64,000 bases of DNA from Gluconacetobacter diazotrophicus PA1 5 (lineage in GTDB: Bacteria > Pseudomonadota > Alphaproteobacteria > Acetobacterales > Acetobacteraceae), in NCBI RefSeq assembly GCF_000021325.1, contig NC_011365.1, forward strand, positions 1,398,501-1,462,500. Reading direction: 5' to 3'. The notes below the pieces were generated by a model. That model was not told the origin of the DNA. It searched no databases and saw nothing but the letters and a program-made list of their open reading frames with translations. Every line of letters starts with the position of its first letter. Position 1 is the stretch's first letter. A program made the translations under genes and the position numbers. Positions 36,708 through 47,275 of this stretch are shown one piece after another.

Positions 36708-38837
36708 ATGGACGTAATCGTCATGGATCAGCCGAATCCCACACAGCCCACCGGCCTGTCGGCAATCGCGGCGGTCCCCGCCGAACGAAAGACGGATGGC
36801 CGGCAGCGGGATGGGCGGCATGACGCACAGCCGGGGGGCTCGGTTCCGACGCGTGGCCGCTTTCCGCTGCTGGACCGGGTGGCGTATCCCGAGGACCTGC
36901 GGAACCTGTCGGTGGAGCAGCTGAAGCAGCTGGCCGAGGAATTGCGGGCCGAGACGGTGGACGCGGTATCCACCACCGGCGGGCACCTGGGCGCGTCGCT
37001 GGGCGTGGTGGAGCTGACGGTGGCGCTGCACGCGGTGTTCGACACCCCGGCCGACCGGGTGATCTGGGATGTCGGCCACCAGGCCTATCCGCACAAGATC
37101 CTGACCGGACGGCGCGAGCGCATCCGCACCCTGCGCCAGCCCGGCGGCCTGTCGGGCTTCACCCGCCGGTGCGAGAGCGAATACGACCCGTTCGGCGCCG
37201 CCCATTCCTCGACCTCGATCTCCGCCGGGCTGGGCATGGCGGTGGCGCACCACCTGCGCGCCGAGCACGACCCCGCCTATCGCGAGCGCAACGTCGTCGC
37301 CGTCATCGGTGACGGCTCGATTTCCGCCGGCATGGCCTACGAGGCGATGAACAACGCCTCGGTCGCCGGCCCCGGCGCCGGGCGGCTGATCGTGGTGCTG
37401 AACGACAACGAGATGTCGATCGCGCCCCCGGTCGGCGCCATGTCCAACTACCTGTCGCGGCTGATGTCCTCGCGCCAGTTCCTCGGCCTGCGCGACCTGG
37501 CCGGCAAGGTGGCCCGCCGCCTGCCCGAGCGGCTGGAGCGCACCGCCAAGAAGGCCGATGAATATGCCCGCGGCATGATCACCGGCGGCACCCTGTTCGA
37601 GGAGCTGGGCTTCTACTACGTCGGCCCGGTCGACGGCCACGACCTGAACCAGCTGGTGCCGATCCTGCGCAACCTGCGCGACGCCGACGACAAGGGCCCG
37701 ATCCTGCTGCACATCCTCACCGAGAAGGGACGCGGCTACCGCCCGGCCGAATCGGCGGGTGACAAGTACCACGCGGTGGCCAAGTTCAACGTGGTGACCG
37801 GCGAGCAGAAGAAGGCCCCGCCGGGACCGCCCAGCTATACCTCGGTGTTCAGCCGCGAGCTGGTGCGCCGGGCGAAGCAGGACGACACCCTCGTCGCCGT
37901 CACCGCCGCCATGCCCTCGGGCACCGGGCTGGACGCCTTCGCCCGCGCCTGCCCCGACCGCTTCTTCGATGTCGGCATCGCCGAACAGCATGCGGTGACG
38001 TTCGCCGCCGGCATGGCGACCGAAGGGCTGCGGCCGTTCTGCGCCATCTATTCCACCTTCCTGCAGCGCGCCTACGACCAGGTGATGCATGACGTGGTGC
38101 TGCAGAACCTGCCGGTGCGCTTCGCCATCGACCGCGCCGGGCTGGTCGGCGCCGACGGCGCCACCCATGCCGGGGCGTTCGACATCAACTATCTGGGCTG
38201 CCTGCCGGGCATGACCATCATGGCCCCCAGCGACGAGCTGGAACTGCTGCACATGACGGCGACCGCCTGCGCCTTCGATGCCGGGCCGATCGCCCTGCGC
38301 TACCCGCGCGGCAACGGGCTGGGCCTGGCGCTGCCCGAGGCCGGCGAGATCCTGGAGATCGGCCGCGGCCGCATCATCCGCGAGATGGGCCGCCAGTCGG
38401 GGCGCGAGACCGGCGGTATCGCCATCCTGTCGCTGGGCACCCGCCTGGCCGAGGTGCTGAAGGCCGCCGACATGCTGGCCGCCCAGGGGCTGGCCCCCAC
38501 CGTCGCCGACGCCCGCTTCGCCAAGCCGCTGGATACCGCGCTGATCGAGAACCTGGCCCGCAACCACGCCGTGCTGCTGACCATCGAGGACGGCGCCGAG
38601 GGCGGTTTCGGCGCCTATGTCATGCACCACCTGGCCCGCACCGGGCTGCTGGACACCATCCGCTTCCGGCCCATGACCCTGCCGGACCGCTTCATCGACC
38701 ACAACACCCAGGACGCCCAATACCACCAGGCCGGCCTGGACGCCCCAGCCATCGCCGCATGCGCCATGCAGGCCCTGGGGATCGAAAAGACCATGCCGCA
38801 ACCCTTGCTAAAGGCGACAATCGGACAGAGATCATGA
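36708..38837 (+). CDS. dxs: 1-deoxy-D-xylulose-5-phosphate synthase
   Basis: 709 residues (a second ATG at 36723). It condenses pyruvate and glyceraldehyde-3-phosphate with TPP, the first MEP-pathway step. About 55 low-complexity residues precede the core, which begins [21 protein letters not shown] binding: [22 protein letters not shown]...[12 protein letters not shown]. Transketolase central domain: [17 protein letters not shown], catalytic Glu. Also [15 protein letters not shown] and [14 protein letters not shown] near the C-terminus. The stop overlaps the hpnM start (ATGA), so isoprenoid supply and hopanoid genes share an operon. Confidence 0.95.
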   Translation: MDVIVMDQPNPTQPTGLSAIAAVPAERKTDGRQRDGRHDAQPGGSVPTRGRFPLLDRVAYPEDLRNLSVEQLKQLAEELRAETVDAVSTTGGHLGASLGVVELTVALHAVFDTPADRVIWDVGHQAYPHKILTGRRERIRTLRQPGGLSGFTRRCESEYDPFGAAHSSTSISAGLGMAVAHHLRAEHDPAYRERNVVAVIGDGSISAGMAYEAMNNASVAGPGAGRLIVVLNDNEMSIAPPVGAMSNYLSRLMSSRQFLGLRDLAGKVARRLPERLERTAKKADEYARGMITGGTLFEELGFYYVGPVDGHDLNQLVPILRNLRDADDKGPILLHILTEKGRGYRPAESAGDKYHAVAKFNVVTGEQKKAPPGPPSYTSVFSRELVRRAKQDDTLVAVTAAMPSGTGLDAFARACPDRFFDVGIAEQHAVTFAAGMATEGLRPFCAIYSTFLQRAYDQVMHDVVLQNLPVRFAIDRAGLVGADGATHAGAFDINYLGCLPGMTIMAPSDELELLHMTATACAFDAGPIALRYPRGNGLGLALPEAGEILEIGRGRIIREMGRQSGRETGGIAILSLGTRLAEVLKAADMLAAQGLAPTVADARFAKPLDTALIENLARNHAVLLTIEDGAEGGFGAYVMHHLARTGLLDTIRFRPMTLPDRFIDHNTQDAQYHQAGLDAPAIAACAMQALGIEKTMPQPLLKATIGQRS

Positions 38838-39511
38838 AGGTTATGCGAGTCCTGACCCATTCCCTCCCGCTGGCCTTCTGTGCCGGCCTGGCGGCGGCGA
38901 CCATCGCCGCGCCCCTCTTCAGCCCCGTCGCGGCGCACGCCCAGTCCGCCGAGGCCGCCCCGGCCCCGGCCGCCGCGGTGACGGCCCCGGTCAGCGCGCT
39001 CTATGCCGCGCTGGGCCAGATCCAGGCCCCCCACAGCGGCAGCTTCGACCAGCGGGCGCAGCTTCTGGGTCCGGTCGTGGACAAGGTCTATGACCTGGAG
39101 ACGGTGCTGCGCGCATCGGTGGGCCTGCGCTATGCCGGCCTGGCCGACGCGGACAAGCAGCAATTGCTGGGCGTGTTCCGCCAGTTCACCGTCGCGCGGT
39201 ACATTTCCAGCTTCAAGCCGGGGGGCAACGCACGGTTCACCATCGACCCCACCCCGCGCCCGTCGCCGGTCGGCAGCGACCAGATCGTGACCACCCATAT
39301 CGGCGCGGCCGACGATTCGGACCCCACCGAGATCGACTATGTCATGCGGTCGGGCCCGCAGGGCTGGCGCATCGTGGACGTCCTGCTGGAAGCCCATATC
39401 AGCCAGGTCGCGGCGCAGCGGTCCGATTTCAGTTCGACGCTCGCATCCGGGAATGTGCAGAACCTGATCTCCCTGCTACAGAGGAAGGTCAAGGCGTTCT
39501 CCGAGGGTTGA
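38834..39511 (+). CDS. hpnM: Hopanoid-associated periplasmic protein HpnM (MlaC/Ttg2D-like)
   Basis: 225 residues. Signal peptide 1-36 ([26 protein letters not shown]). The mature part is an MlaC-like phospholipid/hopanoid-binding fold: [79 protein letters not shown] are in the pattern seen in this family. It is thought to help move hopanoids toward the outer membrane. It overlaps dxs by four bases; hpnI follows after about 110 bases. Confidence 0.9.
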   Translation: MKVMRVLTHSLPLAFCAGLAAATIAAPLFSPVAAHAQSAEAAPAPAAAVTAPVSALYAALGQIQAPHSGSFDQRAQLLGPVVDKVYDLETVLRASVGLRYAGLADADKQQLLGVFRQFTVARYISSFKPGGNARFTIDPTPRPSPVGSDQIVTTHIGAADDSDPTEIDYVMRSGPQGWRIVDVLLEAHISQVAAQRSDFSSTLASGNVQNLISLLQRKVKAFSEG

Positions 39512-39619
39512 TGACCCGCGGAGCCCACCTGTACCTGTGATCCACCCGGTGGCCGTGCGCGCCCGATTCCTGGGCGCCCAATCGCTGGTCACCTTGTCTG
39601 TGCCCCCGCTGCCGGAAAG

Positions 39620-40801
39620 ATGATGTTCGCCTTGCACGCCCTTGCCTCACCCGCCGGTCTTGCCGCCCTTGTCGCGGCGGCCGGATGCGTGCAGGCGACG
39701 CTGGGGACCGCACTGGTCGCGCGATTCCGCTGGCGCGAACGCCATATTCCCCCGGACAGCACGCTGCCGCCGGTCACGATCCTGAAGCCGCTGCATGGCG
39801 ACGAGCCGCTGCTGGAGGAGGCGCTGGAGAGTTTCTGCACCCAGGATTATCCCTGCATGCAGATCGTCTTCGGCGTGCAGGATGCCGGCGATCCGGCGAT
39901 CGCGATCGTCAGGCGCCTGCGGGAACGCCATCCCGGCCTGGACATCGCCCTGGTGGTCGATCCCGCCGTCCATGGCGTCAACCGCAAGATCGGCAACCTG
40001 ATCAACATGCTGCCCCGGGCCCGGCACGACGTGCTGGTCATCTCGGACTCCGACATCCACGTGGCGCCGGATTACCTGCGGCATGTCGTCCATGCGCTGG
40101 CGCGGCCGGGCGTGGGCCTGGCCACCACGCTGTATGCCGGCCTGCCGGCGACGCGCAGCCTGCCGCGCCTGCTGGCGGCATGCCAGATCAACCACAATTT
40201 CCTGCCCGGGGTCATGCTGTCGCGCTATCTGGGGCGGCAGGACTGCCTGGGCGCCACCATGGCCCTGCGGCGCGAGACGCTGGATGCGGTGGGCGGCCTG
40301 GCGGCGCTGGCACCGCATATCGCCGACGACGCCATGCTGGGCCGCCTGGTGCGCGAGCACGGGCTGCACATCGCCATCGCCCCCTGCATGACCTGGACCA
40401 CGGTGGGCGAGCCGACCTTCAACGACGTCATGCTTCACGAACTGCGCTGGGGCCGGACGGTCAAGACGCTGGAGCCGGCGGGCTATGCCGCGTCCGCCAT
40501 CCAGCTTCCGCTGTTCTGGGCGGCGGCTGCCGTCCTGCTGCAACCGCATGCGCGCTGGACCTGGGCGGTCTTCCTGACCGTCTGGGCGGTGCGGGCGGCC
40601 AGCGCCTTCCTGATGGACCGGCTGCTGGCGCAGCGCAGCCTGGTCCCGCTTCTGCTGCTGCCGCTACGCGACTGGCTTTCCGCCGCGATCATGGTCGGCA
40701 GCGTCAGCGGCACGCGTGTCGCGTGGCGTGGACAGACGATGCATATCGCGCCACATTCGGTTATGACGCCTCCATCCCATCCTGTCGTGCCGGGCGACTG
40801 A
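39620..40801 (+). CDS. hpnI: Hopanoid glycosyltransferase HpnI
   Basis: 393 residues, GT2/GT21-type. An N-terminal TM is followed by the catalytic domain: VTILKPLHGDEPLLEEALESF, VLVISDSDIHVAPDYL (the DxD-like metal motif), and LHELRWGRTVKTLEPAGY (the QxxRW-equivalent). Two or three further TMs sit at the C-terminus. It attaches N-acetylglucosamine to bacteriohopanetetrol. ATG at 39620 or 39623 (GGAAAG fits 39623 better). It is followed by hpnJ and hpnK, the next steps of the pathway. Confidence 0.92.
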   Translation: MMFALHALASPAGLAALVAAAGCVQATLGTALVARFRWRERHIPPDSTLPPVTILKPLHGDEPLLEEALESFCTQDYPCMQIVFGVQDAGDPAIAIVRRLRERHPGLDIALVVDPAVHGVNRKIGNLINMLPRARHDVLVISDSDIHVAPDYLRHVVHALARPGVGLATTLYAGLPATRSLPRLLAACQINHNFLPGVMLSRYLGRQDCLGATMALRRETLDAVGGLAALAPHIADDAMLGRLVREHGLHIAIAPCMTWTTVGEPTFNDVMLHELRWGRTVKTLEPAGYAASAIQLPLFWAAAAVLLQPHARWTWAVFLTVWAVRAASAFLMDRLLAQRSLVPLLLLPLRDWLSAAIMVGSVSGTRVAWRGQTMHIAPHSVMTPPSHPVVPGD

Positions 40802-40878
40802 CGCACCCCACACGACATAAGACAGACCAAGAATGGCGGCGCCGGACCGATGTCCCCCCGCCCGAGGATTTGCGTATC

Positions 40879-42303
40879 ATGATGAGAACATTATTCCTGC
40901 AACCCCCTTCCTTCGACGGTTTCGATGGCGGCGCCGGGTCGCGCTACCAGGCCAAGCGGGAAATCCGGTCGTTCTGGTACCCGACCTGGCTGGCGCAGCC
41001 CGCCGCCATGGTCGAAGGCAGCCGCCTGATCGACGCGCCGCCGGCCCGGATGGGGATGGAGCCGATCCTGGAGGACGTGCGCAACCGCGACCTGGTCATC
41101 ATGCATACCTCGACCCCGTCCTTCGCATCGGACGTGCGGGTCGCGCAGATGCTCAAGGACGCCAACCCGGCGCTGAAGATCGGCATGGTCGGCGCCAAGG
41201 TCGCCGTCCAGGCCGAGGAAAGCCTGCTGAAGGCCGCGCCGGTGGATTTCGTCGCCCGCAACGAATTCGACTTCACGATCAAGGAAATCGCCGAAGGCCG
41301 CCCGTTTGCCGAGGTCGACGGCATTTCGTGGCGCAACGAGGACGGCACGATCGTCCACAACCGCGACCGCGCCATGATCGAGAACATGGACAGCCTGCCC
41401 TTCGTGACCGAGGTCTACAAGCGGGACCTGAAGATCGAGGATTACTTCATCGGGTACCTGATGCACCCGTACATCTCGATCTATACCGGCCGTGGCTGCA
41501 AGTCGCATTGCACGTTCTGCCTGTGGCCGCAGACCGTGGGTGGCCATCGCTACCGCACCCGCAGCCCGGAACACGTGGCTGCCGAAATCCGGCTGGCGAA
41601 GCAGTATTTCCCGCAGGTCAAGGAATTCTTCTTCGACGACGACACCTTCACCGACGACCTGCCGCGCGCGGAAGCGATCGCGAAGGAACTGGGCAAGATG
41701 GGCGTCACCTGGTCGTGCAACGCCAAGGCCAACGTGCCGCGCAAGACGCTGGAAGTCCTGAAGGAAAACGGGCTGCGCCTGCTGCTGGTGGGGTATGAGA
41801 GCGGCAACCAGCAGATCCTGCACAACATCAAGAAGGGCATGCGGGTCGAGGTCGCGCGCGAGTTCACGAAGAACTGCCACGAACTGGGAATCAAGATCCA
41901 CGGCACCTTCATCCTGGGCCTGCCCGGCGAGACCAAGGAGACGATCCAGGAGACGATCAGGTTCGCCACCGAGATCAATCCCCACACGCTGCAGGTCTCG
42001 CTGGCCGCGCCCTATCCCGGCACGTTCCTGCACAAGCAGGCGACCGAAAACGGCTGGCTGGACGAAAGCAACGCGGAACTGATCGACGAGAACGGCGTGC
42101 AGATGGCCCCCCTGCACTACCCGCATCTGTCGCACAGCGAAATCTTCAACGGCGTCGAGGAATTCTACCGGAAATTCTATTTCCGCGCGCCGAAGATCGC
42201 CTCGATCGTCGGCGAGATGGTGCGCAGCCCGCAGATGATGAAGCGCCGCCTGCGCGAGGGCGTGGAATTCTTCCAGTTCCTGCGCGACCGCCGCGCGGCC
42301 TGA
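40879..42303 (+). CDS. hpnJ: Hopanoid radical SAM protein HpnJ
   Basis: 474 residues. The N-terminal B12-binding-like domain (about 1-150) is followed by the radical-SAM domain with GRGCKSHCTFCLWPQT (CxxxCxxC) near residue 210 and FFFDDDTFTDDLPRA further on. HNIKKGMRVEVAREF and FILGLPGETKETIQETIRF continue the barrel. HpnJ is needed to turn the glucosamine group into the cyclitol ether (BHT-CE). The start is set by ATG-ATG at 40879, in frame with the ORF. Between hpnI and hpnK in one direction. Confidence 0.93.
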   Translation: MMRTLFLQPPSFDGFDGGAGSRYQAKREIRSFWYPTWLAQPAAMVEGSRLIDAPPARMGMEPILEDVRNRDLVIMHTSTPSFASDVRVAQMLKDANPALKIGMVGAKVAVQAEESLLKAAPVDFVARNEFDFTIKEIAEGRPFAEVDGISWRNEDGTIVHNRDRAMIENMDSLPFVTEVYKRDLKIEDYFIGYLMHPYISIYTGRGCKSHCTFCLWPQTVGGHRYRTRSPEHVAAEIRLAKQYFPQVKEFFFDDDTFTDDLPRAEAIAKELGKMGVTWSCNAKANVPRKTLEVLKENGLRLLLVGYESGNQQILHNIKKGMRVEVAREFTKNCHELGIKIHGTFILGLPGETKETIQETIRFATEINPHTLQVSLAAPYPGTFLHKQATENGWLDESNAELIDENGVQMAPLHYPHLSHSEIFNGVEEFYRKFYFRAPKIASIVGEMVRSPQMMKRRLREGVEFFQFLRDRRAA

Positions 42304-42357
42304 GCCCACCCGCCGGGGCCCAGGCCCCGGCGGACTTTCCCCCGGCGACACCTATCC

Positions 42358-43197
42358 ATGAAGCGTGTGATCGTATCCGCCGACGATTTCGGTCTGTCGG
42401 AAGAGGTCAACGAAGCCATCGAAATCGCCCATCGCGACGGGCTGCTGTCCACCGCCAGCCTGATGGTGGCGGGACCGGCGGTGGCGGACGCGGTGGCGCG
42501 GGCACGGCGCCTGCCGGGGCTGCATGTCGGGCTGCACCTGGTGGTGATCGAAGGGCCGGCCATACTGCCGCCCGCCGAGATTCCGCTGCTGGTCGATTCC
42601 GCCGGGCAGTTTCCGTCCAACCAGTTGGAACTGGGCGTCAATTATTTCTTCCGCCCCGATGTGCGCCGCCAGTTGGCCGCCGAGATCGAGGCGCAGTTCG
42701 CCGCCTTCGCCCGCACGGGACTGAAGCTGGACCATGCCAACGCGCACAAGCACATGCACCTGCACCCCACCGTGGGGCAGTACCTGATCCGCAGCGGGCT
42801 GCGCCATGGACTGACGGCGGTACGGGTGCCGCTGGAACCGCCCGAACCGCTGATCGCCGCCGGCACGTACAGCGATTCGATGGGCGCCGCCGCCCTGCGC
42901 CGCTGGACCGGCCTGCTGCGCCATCAGGCGAACCGGGCCGGGCTGCGCACCAATGACTGGTGCTTCGGTATCGCCTGGAGCGGCCATATGACCACCGAGC
43001 GGATCGCCGCCCTGGCGGCGCACCTGCCCGAGGGATTGTCGGAAATCTATTTCCACCCGGCCACCGCGAAGAACGCGCTGCTGGAACGGCTGATGCCGAC
43101 CTACGAGCACGCCGCCGAACTGGCGACGCTGTGCAGCCCGGGCTTTCGGGCCGGCCTGTCGCATTGCCACGCCATACCGACAAGCTGGTCGGCCTGA
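42358..43197 (+). CDS. hpnK: Hopanoid deacetylase HpnK (YdjC/ChbG family)
   Basis: 279 residues. The start VIVSADDFGLSEEVNEAI carries the metal-binding DDFG. HVGLHLVVIEG and HANAHKHMHLHP supply the metal-binding His residues of the YdjC fold, and HPATAKNALLERL the C-terminal His. It deacetylates the GlcNAc-BHT made by HpnI, before HpnJ acts. Last gene of the cluster. Downstream is an array of hairpins and the convergent trxA gene. Confidence 0.92.
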   Translation: MKRVIVSADDFGLSEEVNEAIEIAHRDGLLSTASLMVAGPAVADAVARARRLPGLHVGLHLVVIEGPAILPPAEIPLLVDSAGQFPSNQLELGVNYFFRPDVRRQLAAEIEAQFAAFARTGLKLDHANAHKHMHLHPTVGQYLIRSGLRHGLTAVRVPLEPPEPLIAAGTYSDSMGAAALRRWTGLLRHQANRAGLRTNDWCFGIAWSGHMTTERIAALAAHLPEGLSEIYFHPATAKNALLERLMPTYEHAAELATLCSPGFRAGLSHCHAIPTSWSA

Positions 43198-43200
43198 AAG

Positions 43201-43312
43201 CCGGGCTCTGCCCGGACCCGGCAGGGCCTGAGGCCCTGCACCCCAATCATTTGATAACAATCGGGTTTCCAAAGGGCGACTGCCCTTTGGTGGGGTTTGG
43301 GGGCGGAGCCCC
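43201..43312. repeat. Tandem hairpin array between hpnK and trxA
   Basis: Four short stems lie in 112 bases: CCGGGC/GCCCGG (43201-43206 with 43210-43215), GCAGGGCC/GGCCCTGC (43221-43228 with 43232-43239), CCAAAGGGC/GCCCTTTGG (43269-43277 with 43282-43290), and GGGGC/GCCCC (43300-43304 with 43308-43312). They occupy the convergent gap, so they may end both transcripts. They look like a dispersed REP/BIME-type repeat of GC-rich alphaproteobacteria; copy number elsewhere cannot be seen. Confidence 0.6.
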
Positions 43313-43320
43313 AAGCCTCC

Positions 43321-43647
43321 TTACAGGCTGCTCTTGACCCACTCCTTGAGCTGGCTCTTGGGCAGCGCCCCGACCTTGGTGGCCGCCGGCTGGCCGTTCT
43401 TGAACAGGATCAGGGTCGGGATGCCGCGCACGGCGTATTTGTTCGGCGTGCCGGGATTGTCGTCGATATTGACCTTGGCCACCGTCAGCTTGCCCTTGAA
43501 CTCGGCGCCGATCTCGTCCAGCGCCGGGGCGATCATCTTGCAGGGGCCGCACCATTCGGCCCAGAAATCCACCAGAACGGGCCCTTCGGCCTTCAGGACA
43601 TCGCTTTCGAAAGTGGCGTCGCTGACGGCCACGGTGTTTTCGCTCAT
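43321..43647 (-). CDS. trxA: Thioredoxin
   Basis: 108 residues, the normal thioredoxin length. The redox centre is [19 protein letters not shown], followed by [30 protein letters not shown] with the cis-Pro (GIPT). It reduces disulfides in cytoplasmic proteins. First ATG with a good core is 43647. Downstream of addA on the same strand and convergent with hpnK. Confidence 0.95.
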   Translation of the reverse strand: MSENTVAVSDATFESDVLKAEGPVLVDFWAEWCGPCKMIAPALDEIGAEFKGKLTVAKVNIDDNPGTPNKYAVRGIPTLILFKNGQPAATKVGALPKSQLKEWVKSSL

Positions 43648-43717
43648 CACATCACTCCTCGGGTTTCCGATGGCGGCTTCCGTCCGGACATGGCGCCGGA
43701 CGGCCCGGTTATCAAGA

Positions 43718-46700
43718 TTATGGTCCTTCGGGCGTCTGCCCGCCTGAGGCCTGACCCGGAGCATGCTGTGCCAGAAGCGAATCGGGCAAGGGCATGATCC
43801 GGACGTCCTCGGTCCACACAAGGGTGCACCGAACAGGGCGATCGGGATAGAGGGCACCAAGCAGCGCGCGGTAGGACGCCATCTGGCGCAGGTACAGCAC
43901 GGGCACCGATGCCGCGTCGTCCGGCGGCTGGCGGTTGGTCTTGAAATCGCACAGCAGCACGTCGCCGGGCCGCACCATCATGCGGTCGACCTGGCCGACG
44001 ATCACCGCACCGCCGGCGATGCCGGCCAGGGGCTGCTCCGCGCGGCTGCCGGGTCCGAACAGCGGCGCCATGGCCGGATCGTCCATCACCGCCAGCACCT
44101 GGGCGGCGATGCGTGCCTGTTCGGCGGCGTCCAGGCCATGCCCGGTACGCGACAGCCAGTCGCGCGCGACCCGGGCGCGATCGGCCGCCGGCCGGTCGGG
44201 CAGGTATTGCAGCAGCGCATGCACCAGTTGACCCTTTCGCAGGGCCTGTTCGCGCGCGGCGGGGCGGCGGGCGCGTGCGATGGCCAGGGGGGAGCGCACG
44301 GCGGGCTGCGGGCCCAGCGGGGCATCGTCGGGGCGGCTGGGCACCAGCGGGCGCAGCAGCTTCGCCTCGGCGGAGGGCGGGGTGGCGATCCAGTCCGGCG
44401 CGCGGCCCATCCAGGCGGGTAGCGCCACGGCGGGGGGCTCGGGCCGGGATCGGGGCGCGGCGGGGGCGCCGGACAGGCGCGCGGGGGCTTCCTCCAGCAC
44501 CAGGCGAGTGCCTTCCCACCCCAGGTCGAAGGGGCGTTCCTCGGCGCCGGCCTGTTCGAAGCCGCGACGGCAGAGCATGTACCAGCTTTCGTCCGTCACC
44601 ATGCGCTTCTGCTGCCAGCCGCAGACCACCAGCCGGTCGCTGGCCCGGGTCAGGGCGACATAGAGCAGACGGTTATATTCCTCGATCGCGGCGGCGCGGA
44701 TGGTCTGCTGCAGCGCGCGGGTCACGCCGATGCCCATTTCGGCGCGCGGCACCCACAGCGGCAGGTCCAGGCCGCTGGGCTGGTCCCGTGCCCAGACCAG
44801 GCCGCCGTCGAACTTCGCCGTGCCCACCGTGTCGGGCAGGATCACCAGCCGGGCCTGCAATCCCTTGGCGCCATGGGCGGTCATGACCCGCACCATGTCG
44901 GCCGCCGCGTCGGGTTCGCGCTTCACGGTTTCCTGCGACGCGCGCAGCCAGTGCAGGAACCCCTGCAGCGAGGCCGGATGCAGCGATTCGTAGCGCAGGG
45001 CCGCGGAGAGCAGTTCGTCCACCGGCTCGGCGGCCTCGGGACCCAGGCGGGCCAGCAGGCGGGCGCGGCCGCCCAGCGGCCCCAGCGCCTCGGACAGCAA
45101 TCCGTAGGGCGAGGCGTAATCGACGCGGCGGAACAGCGCATCCAGCATCGTCCAGGCCGCGCGCCAGTCCGGCCGTTCGGCATGGCGGTCGCGCAGCACG
45201 GCCCAGAGCGGCCGGTCGCCGCGTCCGACCGCCAGGTCCATCACCCCGTCATCCGACACCCCGCCCAGTGGCGAGGTCAGCACGCAGGCCAGCGTCAGGT
45301 CGTCCTGCGGCAGCAGCAGCGCGTCGCACAGCGCCATCAGGTCCTGCACCGCCACCTGGTCCACCAGGCCGGTGCGCACCAGCGTCGCCACCGGAACGTC
45401 CTGCGTCTTCAGCGCGCGGATCAGGGCCCGCACGAAATTGGAGCGCCGGGGCACCAGCACCAGCACGTCGCCCGGCGTCAGCGGGGCCTGCCCGGGTTCG
45501 GGCGGGCGGCGCAATTCCGCCACGATCCAGGCGGCCAGGGAATCGGCCAGGCGCTGGGCGGCGGTGGATTGCCCTTCATTCTCGCGCGGGGCCGCCCACG
45601 GGTTGGCGTCCTCGCCGGCCTCGTCGATCGGGGTCAGCGGCCAGAGTTCGACCCGCCCGCCCTGCCCCGGCCGGGCGGAGAGATGGCCGGGCACGCCCCC
45701 GCCCGGCTCGACCAGTCCGCGCGCGGCGTCGGGCAGGGAAAAGACGCTGTCCACCAGGCGCAGCACCGGCGCGGTGGAGCGGAAGGACACGGTCAGCGCC
45801 GGTTCCTTCCACATCCTGCCCGCATCCTCGACCTGGCGGCGGAAGCGCTGGCGCCAATGGCGGAAGGCGGCGGGATCGGCCCCCTGGAAGGAATAGATGG
45901 ACTGCTTGTAGTCGCCGACCGCGAACAGGGTGCGCGGCGGGGCGCCGTCATCATGCGCGCCCGCCCCGGCGAAGAATTCCGAGGTCAGGCCGCCCGCGAT
46001 CGCCCACTGGTCGGGCGAGGTGTCCTGCACCTCGTCCAGCAGCAGGTGGTCGATGCCACCATCGAGCTTGTACAGCACCCAGGCCGCGCCCGGGTCCTTC
46101 AGCAGGTCCAGGGTCCGTTCGATCAGGTCGTCGTAATCGACCAGGCCGCGCCCGCGCTTGCGCTCGCCATAGCGATGCAGCACCGGCACCGCGACATCCA
46201 GCAGGGCCTGGCTGACGCGCAGGATGGCGATGGCCCGGCATTCCTCGTCCACCGCGATGATCCGCTCGGCCTCGGCCAGCAGGGCGTCGCCGATCTGCGG
46301 CTGCGTTTCGTCGAATTTCGCGTTCAGGCCGCCCCGGCGGCGCGGTTCGCCGTCCTGCTTCACCAGGGCCGCGCGCCACGCGTCCCATTGCGCGGCGCGG
46401 GCGTCCGGCGCCAGGGCCATCCAGTCCAGCATCGCGACGGCCTTGGCGCGAACGGCGGTCGAGGCCTGTTCGGCCACGATACGCAGCATCCCGCGCAGCC
46501 GCTCCTCGTCCGGGACGGCGCAGGCGGCGCGGCGCACCGCGTCCGCATCGCGGCCGCGCGTGCCCAGCACGCGCATCAGCGCGGCCTCGATCGCGGCGCG
46601 GTCCTGCTCCAGCGCCGTGATGACCGGCTGCAACTGCCGCAGCCGGGCCTGCAATCCGCCGATCAGGGCGGCGAAATCCCCGGCACCGATCTGGCTGGCC

Positions 46701-47275
46701 AGGATCGCGACCGCCGGCCCGCCGCCGCCGACCACGGCTTCGACGGATTCGCCCATGGCGATGCGGGCATCCGTGTCCTCGACCAGGGTGAAATGCGGGC
46801 TGATCGCGGCCTCGACCGGAAAGCGCCGCAACAGGGACTGGCAGAAGGCATGGATGGTGCCGATCCGCATTCCGCCCGGCAGGTCCAGCACGCGGGCGAA
46901 CAATTCGCGTGCCGCGCGGCGTGTCGCCTCGCACGGCGGGACCGACAGGAAGGCCAGTTCCCGGTCCAGGGACGCGTCGGGCAGCGTTACCCAACTCCCC
47001 AGCCGCTTCTGCAGGCGGATCGCCATTTCCGCCGCCGCCGCCTTGGTGAAGGTCAGGCACTGGATGCGCGCCGGGTCCGCCCCCGCAAGCAGGTCCCCCG
47101 CCCCGTCCCCCCTCGCGTCGGGCGCGGGGCGCGGCAGCATCAGCCGCAGCAGCCGGTCGATCAGCAGCTTGGTCTTGCCGCTGCCCGCCGAGGCCGAGAC
47201 GAAGACCGACGCCCCCGGGTCCGAGGCCTCGCCCTGCCTGGCGTTGGCCAGGCCGATCGCATCCAGCGGGTTCAT
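43718..47275 (-). CDS. addA: Double-strand break repair helicase-nuclease AddA
   Basis: 1185 residues. UvrD/Rep-type helicase: Walker [21 protein letters not shown] near residue 25, then [34 protein letters not shown] (Walker B), [18 protein letters not shown] and [20 protein letters not shown]. The RecB-type nuclease lies at the C-terminus: [40 protein letters not shown], where Asp and Lys are catalytic. With AddB it resects DNA ends for RecA. The start overlaps the addB stop by four bases. Confidence 0.95.
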   Translation of the reverse strand: MNPLDAIGLANARQGEASDPGASVFVSASAGSGKTKLLIDRLLRLMLPRPAPDARGDGAGDLLAGADPARIQCLTFTKAAAAEMAIRLQKRLGSWVTLPDASLDRELAFLSVPPCEATRRAARELFARVLDLPGGMRIGTIHAFCQSLLRRFPVEAAISPHFTLVEDTDARIAMGESVEAVVGGGGPAVAILASQIGAGDFAALIGGLQARLRQLQPVITALEQDRAAIEAALMRVLGTRGRDADAVRRAACAVPDEERLRGMLRIVAEQASTAVRAKAVAMLDWMALAPDARAAQWDAWRAALVKQDGEPRRRGGLNAKFDETQPQIGDALLAEAERIIAVDEECRAIAILRVSQALLDVAVPVLHRYGERKRGRGLVDYDDLIERTLDLLKDPGAAWVLYKLDGGIDHLLLDEVQDTSPDQWAIAGGLTSEFFAGAGAHDDGAPPRTLFAVGDYKQSIYSFQGADPAAFRHWRQRFRRQVEDAGRMWKEPALTVSFRSTAPVLRLVDSVFSLPDAARGLVEPGGGVPGHLSARPGQGGRVELWPLTPIDEAGEDANPWAAPRENEGQSTAAQRLADSLAAWIVAELRRPPEPGQAPLTPGDVLVLVPRRSNFVRALIRALKTQDVPVATLVRTGLVDQVAVQDLMALCDALLLPQDDLTLACVLTSPLGGVSDDGVMDLAVGRGDRPLWAVLRDRHAERPDWRAAWTMLDALFRRVDYASPYGLLSEALGPLGGRARLLARLGPEAAEPVDELLSAALRYESLHPASLQGFLHWLRASQETVKREPDAAADMVRVMTAHGAKGLQARLVILPDTVGTAKFDGGLVWARDQPSGLDLPLWVPRAEMGIGVTRALQQTIRAAAIEEYNRLLYVALTRASDRLVVCGWQQKRMVTDESWYMLCRRGFEQAGAEERPFDLGWEGTRLVLEEAPARLSGAPAAPRSRPEPPAVALPAWMGRAPDWIATPPSAEAKLLRPLVPSRPDDAPLGPQPAVRSPLAIARARRPAAREQALRKGQLVHALLQYLPDRPAADRARVARDWLSRTGHGLDAAEQARIAAQVLAVMDDPAMAPLFGPGSRAEQPLAGIAGGAVIVGQVDRMMVRPGDVLLCDFKTNRQPPDDAASVPVLYLRQMASYRALLGALYPDRPVRCTLVWTEDVRIMPLPDSLLAQHAPGQASGGQTPEGP

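Noticed and set aside
39685-42303. An 872-residue plus-strand frame joining the hpnI region to hpnJ.
   Set aside because: The first part is the wrong frame of hpnI; hpnJ begins at the ATG-ATG at 40879.
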